From assembly GCA_037013495.1 (NCBI GenBank), contig CM072811.1, forward strand, positions 16,436,659-16,500,658: a DNA stretch of 64,000 nucleotides, in the 5' to 3' direction. The notes beneath the pieces were generated by a model. The model had not been told where the DNA came from, made no database searches, and saw only the letters and a program-made list of their open reading frames with translations. Origin of the DNA: Hippophae tibetana. Taxonomy: Eukaryota > Streptophyta > Magnoliopsida > Rosales > Elaeagnaceae. The first letter of the stretch is position 1; each line of letters begins with the position of its first letter. This document shows positions 10,766-20,674 of the stretch, piece by piece. A program made the translations under genes and the position numbers.

Positions 10766-12868
10766 TGATGACTCTATGAAAATAGAGTCATTAACACACG
10801 TTTTTACTTAATATTTACTTGTTTTATTTAATAAATAGTATTTTTAAAGCCAAAAAAATTAAAATATAAACTTTTTAGTGAAAAGAGGTGAAAATATAAT
10901 TTTTGGAAGTTTTTCGGATTTTTTAGGATTATTTTGGAATTTTAATGGATTTTTTATGAATTTTTAACGCACGACCAATCATAATCTACCATGTGGCATG
11001 CCACGGAAGTAAAGGAGCTAGCTGGGCAAGCCATGCAAATGCCATGCAAGCATGGAGAGCAAATCATGTCGCGCCACATGTGAGGAGGACGAAACATGAA
11101 TCATGTGTCAACACGTAGTTTAATCCGAGTTCGAAAATCAGTTAAAGCACCATGCCACATGTCACCATGCCATTTATCCACATGTTCCACCCAAGCGCTA
11201 CGCCATCTGTTCTCGCAAATCACGTCACACCACATGTTGTTGACTCGACGAACGTTGACTCTGACCAGTCTCTCCTACCACGTGTCGTTCCTTGTAAGTT
11301 TTGCTTATTTTGATTGTAGCCATTGATATGAAGCTGATCAGACGGTCCAAATTGCACTTGAGCTTTATTTAGACCCCTAATCACTCCATAAACCCTAATT
11401 TGGCCTCCATTAGCATAATTTTGATCAATTTTTGGAGCTGAAAAGAGAGAAAATAAAGAGAAATTCAAGAAAAAACACAATTTTGATGGAGATTCAAGAG
11501 GAAATTAATATTTCAATTCAAGTTATTAATTATATTTCTTTTTCTACTCTTTTATTTATCAATTTTTATGTTTTTCTTTATGAAAAATATGAGTTTTATG
11601 AACATAATTATGGTTAATTAATTTATTAATCATAGATATCTTATGAACCCAATTTTCACCATGTGATGATCTAATATTTATTTCCTAATTATAATATTAA
11701 TTTAATTATATTATTTAATTTAATTTTTATGTTATTAATTGTTTGACCAACAATTTATCTATAGTGGCAATTAAATAGATTTGAGAGAATTATTTAATTG
11801 GTTGTTTTGATTAAACAACATGTATAGTTTCTAGGAAGAGATGTATGATTTTTATGTATGTGATCCATAATTAATGAACTTAATGAGTATTATGCAATTT
11901 AATTGGCATAAGAGTATGATTAAATTAATTACTATATAGTGTGTAGTTTACTTGAGAGAGGAATACATGAAATTTTAGATTTAATTGATAATGTAATTAA
12001 TTGATATTATATTGGGGGATTTTAGTGATTCGTATATTTAGAAAATTGGGGGATTAAGTATTCCTAGATATTTTCTCATATATCTTTTTAGTTATCAAGT
12101 TTGATTTAATTAATTATTGCTATTTAATTTTAGTTATTTTAATTTTGCTTCATTAAAATATAAAAATACTAAAAAACATTAATTTTTTTTTTAAATTTTC
12201 AAAATTAGTTTCTAATAAAATAATCTATGTGGGAATGATATTTGCATATCAAGTTGCACACACTACGTGTGTTGTAATCAGCTATTAATTGTTTGGCCAA
12301 CAATTTATTTATAGATGCAATTAAAAAGATTTGAGAGAATTATTTAATTGTTTATCGATTAAATAATATGCATAGTTTGTAGGCAAAGATGTATGATTCT
12401 TATGTATGTGACTCATAATTGATAAATTTAATGAGTAGTATAAAATTTAATTGGCATGAGAATGTGATTAAAGTAATTACTATATGATGTGGAGTTTACT
12501 TGAGAGGGGAATACATGCTATGTTAGATTTAATTGATCATGTAATTTAATTGTTAATTATATTGGGGGATTTTAGCGATTCACATGTTTAGAAAATTGGG
12601 TGATTAAGTATTCCTAGATATTTTCTCATATATCTTTTTAGTTACCAAATTTGATTTAATTAATTATTACTATTTACTTTTAGTTATTTCAATTTTATTT
12701 CCTTAAAATATAAAAACATAAAAAAATTGATTTTTATTCTTTTAAGTTAAAAAAAATTAATTTTTAATAAAATAATCTCCGTGAGAATAATATTTTCTTA
12801 TCATTATATAATTTGTTGCGATACATAGACTTGCGTAATCATTGCACACACTTTGTGTGTGGCAATCA
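10766..12868 (+). repeat. 5' LTR of Gypsy family F, 2.1 kb
   Basis: Starts TGATGACTC and ends GTGTGGCAATCA just before AGTTTTTGGTGTCATTCACG, a decayed tRNA-Asp-type PBS. U3 carries an 8-bp perfect inverted repeat GACTCTAT/ATAGAGTC (10770-10789) and a CACGTGTC motif at 11279; a TATA-like CTTTATTTAGACCCC lies near 11364. The R/U5 part is present twice in tandem (11732-12281 and 12282-12868). An Athila/Tat-type Gypsy is the best guess because of the PBS; no coding region follows before the next insertion. Confidence 0.65.
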
Positions 12869-12874
12869 AGTTTT

Positions 12875-12892
12875 TGGTGTCATTCACGAGGA
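12875..12892 (+). other. Degenerate tRNA-Asp-type primer-binding site of element F
   Basis: TGGTGTCATTCACGAGGA, six bases after the LTR end, aligns with TGGCGCCGTTGCCGGGGA with about six differences. The preceding AAGTTTT spacer is the same as in family S element D, supporting the boundary. Confidence 0.55.
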
Positions 12893-13253
12893 TTATAAAT
12901 ATTAGAAATTAATAATTTTATTATTATTTATTATTTTAGTTATTTTTCTTAATTTATTTTTCTTTACTTTAATTTTAATTTTAATTCACTTATTTTCTTT
13001 TACTAACTTATTTATTTAAATATTTATTTTAGTTAATTTCTTTTATTTATTTAAATATTTTTTAACTTTACTTTATTTATTTAGTTGTTTATTGTTTTTT
13101 AATTTTTTTTAGTTTTTATGTAGACATCTCTTTTAGTATTGTAGAAACATAGTTGAGTCTATTGTATTAGCAGAGTTAGTGAAAAACAAATCTTACCTTT
13201 TAAATCTTAAAATTAAGTGTATTTTAAGATCAATTAGAAAACAAGTTGTCACC
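12893..13253 (+). other. AT-rich internal stub of element F
   Basis: Low-complexity TTTATTTA-type sequence to about 13110, then unstructured sequence up to the next LTR. No gag motif is visible, so element F is either non-autonomous or was replaced by element D, whose LTR starts at 13254. Confidence 0.4.
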
Positions 13254-13615
13254 TGATGAGTGCTCAAAAAACACTAAAATTACCATGATTTTATGCACAT
13301 TAATTGATTATATATATATATATATATTTAAATGATTTTATCATATATTTATATAAATTTGTCTCTTCGGAATCATGGGTATTTTTATTATTTTTTAGGT
13401 ATTTTCGCTTAACAAAGTAACTTAAAGACTCAAAGAAAAATACCGGAGGTAATACATCAAAAAGGTCAAAAAAGAGAAAATCGTGAACGTAGCCGCCCAG
13501 TCGACTTTGAGAGTATACTTATCATTTTCTATGAAATAATTCGTGCACTTGCGAGAGTTTTACCAATATAAAACTAAAGTATTAGCAGAATCGACAATCC
13601 CGGTTTTGCTCATCA
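13254..13615 (+). repeat. 5' LTR of element D, internally deleted
   Basis: Starts TGATGAGTGCTCAAAAAACAC and ends GGTTTTGCTCATCA, like full family S LTRs, but jumps near 13500 from the GC-rich U3 block (GTAGCCGCCCAG) straight to the U5 end (GACTTTGAGAGTATACTTATC). About 1.3 kb, including TATA box and leader, is missing. The PBS follows directly. Confidence 0.85.
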
Positions 13616-13621
13616 AGTTTT

Positions 13622-13639
13622 TGGCGGAGTTGTCGGGAA
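13622..13639 (+). other. Primer-binding site of element D
   Basis: TGGCGGAGTTGTCGGGAA, preceded by AGTTTT after the LTR end, is a close relative of the Athila/Tat tRNA-Asp PBS TGGCGCCGTTGCCGGGGA. It shows that family S belongs to this Gypsy branch even though D has no coding domain. Confidence 0.8.
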
Positions 13640-14760
13640 AGGAATAGCGTTTTTAAATTATTTATCAAAATTTTAAAAAACTTTTTGTGATGTAAATAAT
13701 TGTGATTATTTTATTTTAAGTTAAAAAAAATATTAAATAGAAAATTTCTGTTCATGAATAGTAAAAAAAATAATGAAATTTGTTTTGCTCCTCATGAATA
13801 CTTAAAAAAAATATTTTTTCATTTTAAAAAAACAAAACGTTCATGAATAGTAAAACAAATAAAAAAAAAGTAGTAATAATAATAATAAGTAAATAAAAAA
13901 AATTAAAAATAAACATTTAAAAAAATTAAAATTTTAAAATTAAAAAAAATTTACAACGTGAATAGTAAAATAATTTTGATATTTTAAGTTTAAACAAAAA
14001 AATTAATAAATTTTAAATAAAAAATAATAATAATAAAATATTAAAAAATAACAAATTAAAAAAAAGAATAAAATTTTATTTTAATTATTATTTTATTTTT
14101 AAAAATTAAAAAAATTACAAACAAATAAATAAAATTTGGGGTTTTTTTTAGTGTTTTGTATTAAATACTATGTAAAAAATAAAATGTAAATAAAAAAAGT
14201 TTCTAAAAAAAATAAATAAAGAAACTTACAATTCATGAATAGTAAAAATAAAAAAATAAAAACTTTAATAAATTTTAAATAAAAATAATAATAATAAAAC
14301 AATAAAAATTATGAAAAAATAAAAAAATGAATAAAAAAAATTTATTTTTTTTTATTTTTTTCAAACAAAAAAAGAGAAAATTTTCAATTTTTTATTCTAT
14401 TTTATTTTATTTTTTTCGTTTACCTTTTACCTTTTACCTTTTTCAATTTTATTTTTTATTTTATTTTTGGTTTAATTTTTAATTTAAATTTTTTCCTTTT
14501 TATTTTATTTTATTTTTTTTTCTTGTACCTTTTCAATATATTTGTTTTTTCTTTTCTTTTATTTTTGGTTTAATGTTTTTTTTCCTTCAACTATTTTATT
14601 TTATTTTATTTTTTTATCTTAATTTTCATTTAACTTAATTAACTTAGGTTTTTATTAACTTAATTTACTAACTTATATTAATTTAATTTACTCACTTAAT
14701 TAATTTAAATTTTCATTAACTTAATTAACTGACCTTTTTATTAACTTAATTTTAATAGCA
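13640..14760 (+). repeat. A-rich to T-rich low-complexity block in element D
   Basis: About 700 bp of A-rich sequence (AAATAAAAAA words, interspersed TTCATGAATAGTAAAA near 13750, 13790, 13845, 14230) switches near 14340 to about 400 bp of T-rich sequence (TTTTATTTTATTTTT words). Because the two halves are roughly complementary, the transcript could fold back on itself. It occupies the place where gag-pol sits in autonomous relatives. The inverted copy E has the same switch. Confidence 0.6.
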
Positions 14761-17161
14761 AGAAAAGTAAAGATCTAAGAGAGTTCTGTCTAAGAGACTA
14801 GTTCCTAGAAACCTTTGTGCAACTAGTCTTTCCTGGAAACGTTGCTCGGTCTAGGAGGATAGTTTTTAAGGAGTATTTGCCACACTATTATTTCCTGGGA
14901 GCACTCTTGGTTAATACTAATTATGTTATTTTAACTTAGATATTATACTTAAAAACCAAAAAACAAAAAAAATATGAAACTATTTCCAAAATTTTAAAGT
15001 TTTAATTACAATCTAAGGAGTTAGTTGATTTGTTTGATCTATGTACAATTTTGTTTTGATGCCTTTAATTATTTGATTTGTACCTAAATGTGGGTTATCT
15101 AAAACCCACAAGCATGTCCCTAGTTTTAAGTACAGAAAAATTTGAAATTCTATAGGACATAATTGAAAAAGTATAGGTAGACAACCTTGTCTTACCTGTA
15201 CGTTTGATTGACTCAATGATGTAGGGACATTGAGTTTACTTAAAATGAAATCCCTAAGTTATGTCTTGCTAAGACTTTAAACTAAGCGCTGGATGGGAGA
15301 CAACTCATCATTTTAGATAATTTTCTCTTATTTGTTTTATTTACTTAATTTCTATGTTTATTTTAGTTTAATTACATTTGAATAGTTTTAAAATTGTTAA
15401 AACTAAAAATATTTGTTGAGATGTTAGAAGTTCACAGCGATCTGTCTGTGTGCACTTTAATGAACATGATAAATGCACCTGCATTTCTCCATTACTACTT
15501 ACACTTTCTCAGGAAATAGGTAATATTCCTACTCTTTTCTCTTTATATTTAACTTACAGTTGTTACATTGAGGACAATGTAAGTTCTAGGTTAGGGGTGA
15601 TGAAAAGTTAACATGCTTAAAAAAACAAAAAAAATAATAATATATTTTTTTAGTTTATGTTCACATTTTCATTTTTATTGTGTTTGGTTTTATTTTCTTT
15701 GCGTGATTTAGTAATTTTTGTAATTTTAGAATTAGTTTACAAAAAGAATATTCTCACAAAAATGTATCATTTCTTTAAATCAAATTTAAGTAAATAGTTA
15801 AGTCTTTTGTACTATTAGATTAATTTTTGAAAACATATCATGAAATATTTTGTAATATTGTTTTTGGTAATTAGTTAGTTTTTGTCATAACTAGTATTTC
15901 TTGATAAGATGTGGAAATTATATTAAACCCAAAATCGGTGTTTATGAATTTTTTTTAGTGGAGACTACTTTTGTGAGATATAATTTAAGCCTAATTTCCT
16001 TTATTCAGAGTGAAATATATATTGTTTTCTACTCCAAACATATTTCTTATTTCTTCAATTTTTTAGATGATCTTTATAGGTATTAGCATTGAATGTATGA
16101 ATTTTTTTCTCATCTTAATAGAGTGTTGTATATTTTTTATTATTATTTTTGCTTAGATTAAATGATTTAAGTAAAAATTAATAGTATATGCTTTAATCTC
16201 ATTCGTGCATGACTGTTACAAAAAAACCATATATGGGATGACTTAAACCAAAATCAAACAGAAAAACCACAAAATTAACCACTCACCAAAATCCTAAAAA
16301 AATGTACAATCTGTACATAGGTTAACTCTCTAAATATATATATATATTGAAAAAAAATCTACATACTATGACCCATATTGCCTACAAAGTTGTGAGTACA
16401 TGCTAATTACAAAAAAAAAATATAGGAAGTAATTCCCTAAAAAGTCATTGCATTCTCTTCATTTGTAAAAGGCATATATCTTGAAAATATTTCTTAATGA
16501 GTTTGATTTATGCATGAAAATAATTTTTATATATGATATCTTTATAATTTATACATTCGATTCCTTTCATGAGATCAATGTTAAAATAACACTTTGAGCC
16601 TTTATTCTTTATACATATGAGAACATATTAGTTCATTTCTATACATCAACTTTTTCGCATATAAATTAGTATGAGTATTTGAACACAAAGGATTCAATGT
16701 TTTGAGAGTATTGACTAGTAAGGAATAGAGTCGAAGCGAATTCGGATTCCTGACACTGAAATTGGGTGAAATTAAATTGAAACATTTTTCATATGAAATA
16801 TGAAAATGATTTTCGACTAATTATCATAATCATGATTGTTTAAAAAGATTAAAATAACTTATTCTTTAGATTTTAATTATGATCTTAAAGGAGATTTTAA
16901 TTTATTTGTAATTTTAGTTTTTAAGTTGTTATTTTTATTATTTCATTTAATTTTTACATTTAGTTCAATGTTTATGGGTATCATTATTGAAAACCCTCAT
17001 GAGACTCAAACTCGTCCACTAGGGCAACCTAGGGGTTTAAAGGCTTATTGCATAGGCTAAATGCAACCGTGTCAATCCACGGAAGTGATTTAGGATAATT
17101 TAATTTTTAGTCTTTATCGCTTCTCTTGCTATGGGACTAGTAAGAAACTGATTGGGGGTTA
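14761..17161 (+). other. Non-coding 3' core of element D with Athila-type post-pol motifs
   Basis: Near 15280 TAAGCGCTGGATGGGAGACAA resembles the AAGCGCTT..GGGAGGCAACCC word found just after pol in Athila-type elements (compare 24073 in element A). At 15567-15600 ATTGAGGACAATGTAAGTTC followed by GGTTAGGGG matches the conserved GAGGACAATGT..AAGTTTGGGG word, also decayed at 24273. Several short ORFs (for example 15013-15216 minus, 15901-16086 and 16836-17060 plus) have no recognisable domain. The end is a G-run before the 3' LTR. Confidence 0.6.
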
Positions 17162-18847
17162 TGATGAGTGCTCAAGAAGCACTAAAACTACCATGATTTT
17201 ATGCATATTAATTGATTAAAAATATATATTTATATGATTTTATCATATATTTATATAAATCTGTCTTTTCAGAATCACAGATATTTTTATTGTTTTTAAG
17301 GTATTTTCGCTTAAAAAAGTAACTTAAAGACTCAAAGAAAAAATACCGGAGGCAATACATCACAAATATATTCATAAATTAAATGAGGAAAAGTCAAAAA
17401 AGAAAGAAAAATGTCAAAAAGGAGGAAATCGTGCACACAGCCGTGCCGGCCAACGCGCGCGCCGTGCCAGCGCGCTAGCATGACATCAGCAATGATGTCA
17501 TCATTTACTACTCCGCGTTTCTACCATTTTTAATCATTTTTTCACCCACTTTTTCTTCCCCTCCTCACCTATAAATACCCTCATTCTTTTCACTTCAAAT
17601 CACCCCTAAAAAACACATTTTCTTCTCTCTTTCTTTCTCTCAATTTCTTAGTTTTTAGTTTTTTCTTAGTTAGTTTTTCTTAGTTTTAGAGTTCTTCTCT
17701 TTTTGAGAAGAACTAGTTATGTTTTTGTAATTTATTTGCTTTTTGATTCAATGAATGGAAGTGCAAATTCCGTTTGGAGCTTTTCTAGCAATAGGAATAA
17801 CATCAAAATACTTTAAGGATTTGATTTTCTTTACAATTATATTTTATGCTTTATTCTTACATGTTATATTTAATTTTTCTGTGATTAAATTTAACTTTAC
17901 TAGTTATTTTTAAACATGATATAATAATAACGTTGTTGTGCTTGCGAAATATTAAATAGGTAAAAATCTTTAAAATGAATTGATTTTATTTTTATTCAAG
18001 AGTTTATATTAAGAATGTTAGAGAGAAATATATTATTTTTCATTACAAACTTAAATCTAAAAATTAGATTTTAAGGTTTAGTTATCTGGTCTAATTTAGA
18101 GTAGTGTTCTTTTATTTGTTGGTACAATCTCCCGGTATTTAGAGTGAAGATCTATTTCAAAAGTTTTTATAAGAATTATCATCTGAAAATGTATTTACAA
18201 CATGTTTTCAGTAGTAGTTTTAAAACTTGAAAGTTAGTACTCGGATAATTAAATTCTTAGGTTTAATTTGGACACCTTGAATAAAGTTTAAACTGTCTAA
18301 CCCCACCAAAGGTGGCATTTAAATGGTTCATTTTCAATCTCTTAGAAAAAGGTATTAATTTAATTAACCAAATTAGTTATTAACCTCACCCATAGGTGTT
18401 AATTGATTTTTTTAGTTAACAAATAATATCTAACCCCACCAAAGGTGGTATTCATATAAAAAAGAGAGAATCAATAAATATCATTTTATATATTTAATAA
18501 CCTAAATAATATGAGGAAGCATAATTAACTTAGTTATTATATCCATAAATACTCCACTATTATAATAGACAAAGTTTGCATAAATGTTTATTGAATCTTT
18601 ATCTATGTTTATTTTTATGTCAGTTGATTAAAAACATAAAACCCAAAATATCGTGACAGGATGTTTAGGATTTAATTTCGTTTTTAAAAGTTTGAATAAT
18701 AAATTAAAAACCACATATATTCCTTCCTTAGATCGACCTTGTAAGTATACTTATCATTTTCTATGAAATGATTCGTGCACTTGCAAGAGTTTTATAAATA
18801 TAAAACCAAAGTATTGGTAGGATCGGCGATGCTGGTTTTGCTCATCA
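17162..18847 (+). repeat. 3' LTR of element D (family S), 1686 bp
   Basis: Starts TGATGAGTGCTCAAGAAGCAC and ends GGTTTTGCTCATCA. It includes a GC-rich block (17411-17466), TGACATCA-type motifs, a TATA box (CCTATAAATACCC near 17570), a CT-rich start of the transcript, and the three hairpin words near 18302, 18388 and 18434. It is full length, unlike the 5' LTR. It abuts the inverted fragment at 18848. Confidence 0.85.
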
Positions 18848-19010
18848 ATATGGAAAATCAAAGCAAACTGGGAATATACTTGGTAGAAAGAAAAAATAAA
18901 AATAATATCCACAAAATTCACACAACTGCTCTTTCTCGACAATATGCTCATACTAATAACAATATTGTGGTCATACTCAATAAATGGAGTGCTCTTTTTT
19001 TCCTTTTTCT
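18848..19010 (-). repeat. Inverted fragment of an Athila-like 3' region
   Basis: The reverse complement matches 24961-25115, the stretch between pol and the 3' LTR of element A, at roughly four bases in five (shared words: TTATTGAGTAT, CAATATTGT, TATGAGCATATTG, CGAGAAAGAGC, TTTCCCAGTT-like). It lies in opposite orientation to the gag that follows, so it comes from another, oppositely oriented copy or from a rearrangement at the left end of element A. Confidence 0.7.
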
Positions 19011-19130
19011 TTATTTTTTTTTCTCTCGGTATGTTTTTGATGTTGGATGCATTGTGCTAGAGCTCGAAACATTATTCCTTTTGATTTGGAGATTGAAAGA
19101 ACCTTTATATCATGAAGAAAAAAAGAAAGT

Positions 19131-20575
19131 ACTAGCCATGGTTGCAGGAGAACAAAATGCACCGCCATGCACCTTAAAGGATTATGTAAGGCCAATTGTG
19201 AATGACAACTATTCAGGTGTAAGACGTGAAACCATTAATTCTAATAATTTTTACCTCAAACCTATATTGATCAGCATGGTACAATAAGCCCATTTTAGAA
19301 TATCGCCACTTAATGATCCCAATATTCATTTGGTGATATTTTCTGGAGATTTGTGACACTATAAAGATGAATGGTGTTACAGAAGACACCATTAGACTGA
19401 GATTGCTTCTTTTTTCATTGAGAGATAACCTTAGAGGTTTGCTAAAATATCTACAACCTAGAAGCATCACTAGTTGGTAGGACATGGAAAAACAATTTCT
19501 TACTAAAAACTTTCCACCTATAAAAATAGCCCAACTTAAGAGTGAGATTGGTCAATTCAGAAAAAATTATTTTGAGACACTCTATGAAGTATGGGAAAGA
19601 TATAAAGATATGATTTGGCATTGCCATTAACATGGATTTCTAGATTTTTTGCAACTTCAAATGTTCTATGATGCATTAAATGGGCAAACTAGAACTATAG
19701 TTTATGCTACTTCTGGTGGAACTTTGATGTCAAAGACAACTGAAGGTGATACTTCTCTTTTGGAAGAAATGGCCTCAAACAATTATCAATGGTCAACTGA
19801 AAGATATATGGCTAAGAAAGTTGTCGGGATTCATGAATTGGAGCCATTTGCTATTCTTTCAGCTCAAGTAGCTTCTCTATCTCATCAAATTTCAACCTTA
19901 ACAACCCAAAGAATTCCATAAAGTGTAGGATATGTTGTAGACCCAAGTATGAAAGTTCTGATGAATGAAGCAAGTCAAGAACATGGTCAATACATTAACA
20001 ATCGGAACTACAACTATTGTGGTAATCCTATGCAAAATTACTACCATCTAGGGCTTCAAAATCATGAGAATTTTTCATATGGAAACACATAGAATGTGAT
20101 ACAACCTCTTATAGGGTTTGATAGTCAACCAAACAAGAAGAAGATGTCACATTATGATTCCATGGTTTCCTTTTTTGAGGAGACCAAAGCAAGGTTTAAA
20201 AAGAGTTATTCACGACTAGATAACATTGAGACTCATTGTAACAATATGGGATCCACTATGAAAAATCTAGAAATGAAAATTGGGGAACTAGCTATAACTA
20301 TCAATGCTCAAAAAAGAGGAAATTTTCCTAGCAATACAGAAATGAATCCAAAGGAACAATGCAAGGCCATTACAGTTAGGAGTGGAAGAGAAATTAAGAG
20401 TTCACCATCAAAGGAAAGCAAGTCCACTCTTACATCTCCAAACAATGGCCAAAGCAATCATAAAGTAGAAGAAGAGGAGATTGTTTATGATACACTAAGA
20501 GAGACTAACATGCTTCCATCAATTTCATTTTCTAACAATCCTCTTATTCTCTCTATTCCGCTTCCTTATCCTTAA
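19131..20575 (+). pseudogene. Athila-like gag
   Basis: N-terminal words CTLKDYVRPIVNDNYSGVRR (19175-19235) and NFYLKPILISMVQ (19249-19287), then a stop; the capsid core follows in other frames (PLNDPNIH near 19310, QLKSEIGQF near 19530), then the open piece 19649-19921 with FYDALNGQTRTIVYA and LLEEMASNNYQW. After another stop at 19921 comes YGN-type sequence near 20060 and the open piece 20096-20575, a Lys/Glu-rich linker ending before the protease with CKAITVRSGREI. At least three stops or frameshifts interrupt it. Confidence 0.88.
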
Positions 20576-20674
20576 CGTTTTCAAAAACAAAAATTAGATA
20601 AGTAATTTTCTAAGTTTATCGATATCTTTAATAAAATTCACATAAATATTTCTTTTGTAGATGTCTTGAAATAG

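Larger units (their letters stand above)
13254..18847 (+). mobile_element. Non-autonomous family S element D (LTR, PBS, non-coding core, LTR)
   Basis: A 5' LTR (13254-13615), PBS (13622-13639), 3.5-kb internal region without gag or pol, purine-rich tract (ATTGGGGG near 17150) and 3' LTR (17162-18847). This is the layout of a large retrotransposon derivative that borrows enzymes from a related Athila-like element. The 5' LTR has lost about 1.3 kb. Flanks TCACC and ATATG do not match, so no target duplication survives. A second, older copy of the same internal region lies inverted at 33691-36136. Confidence 0.75.

Noticed and set aside
18775..19287. 170-codon plus-strand ORF as one gene
   Set aside because: It crosses three unrelated pieces: the LTR end, an inverted 3'-region fragment, and the true gag start at about 19131.
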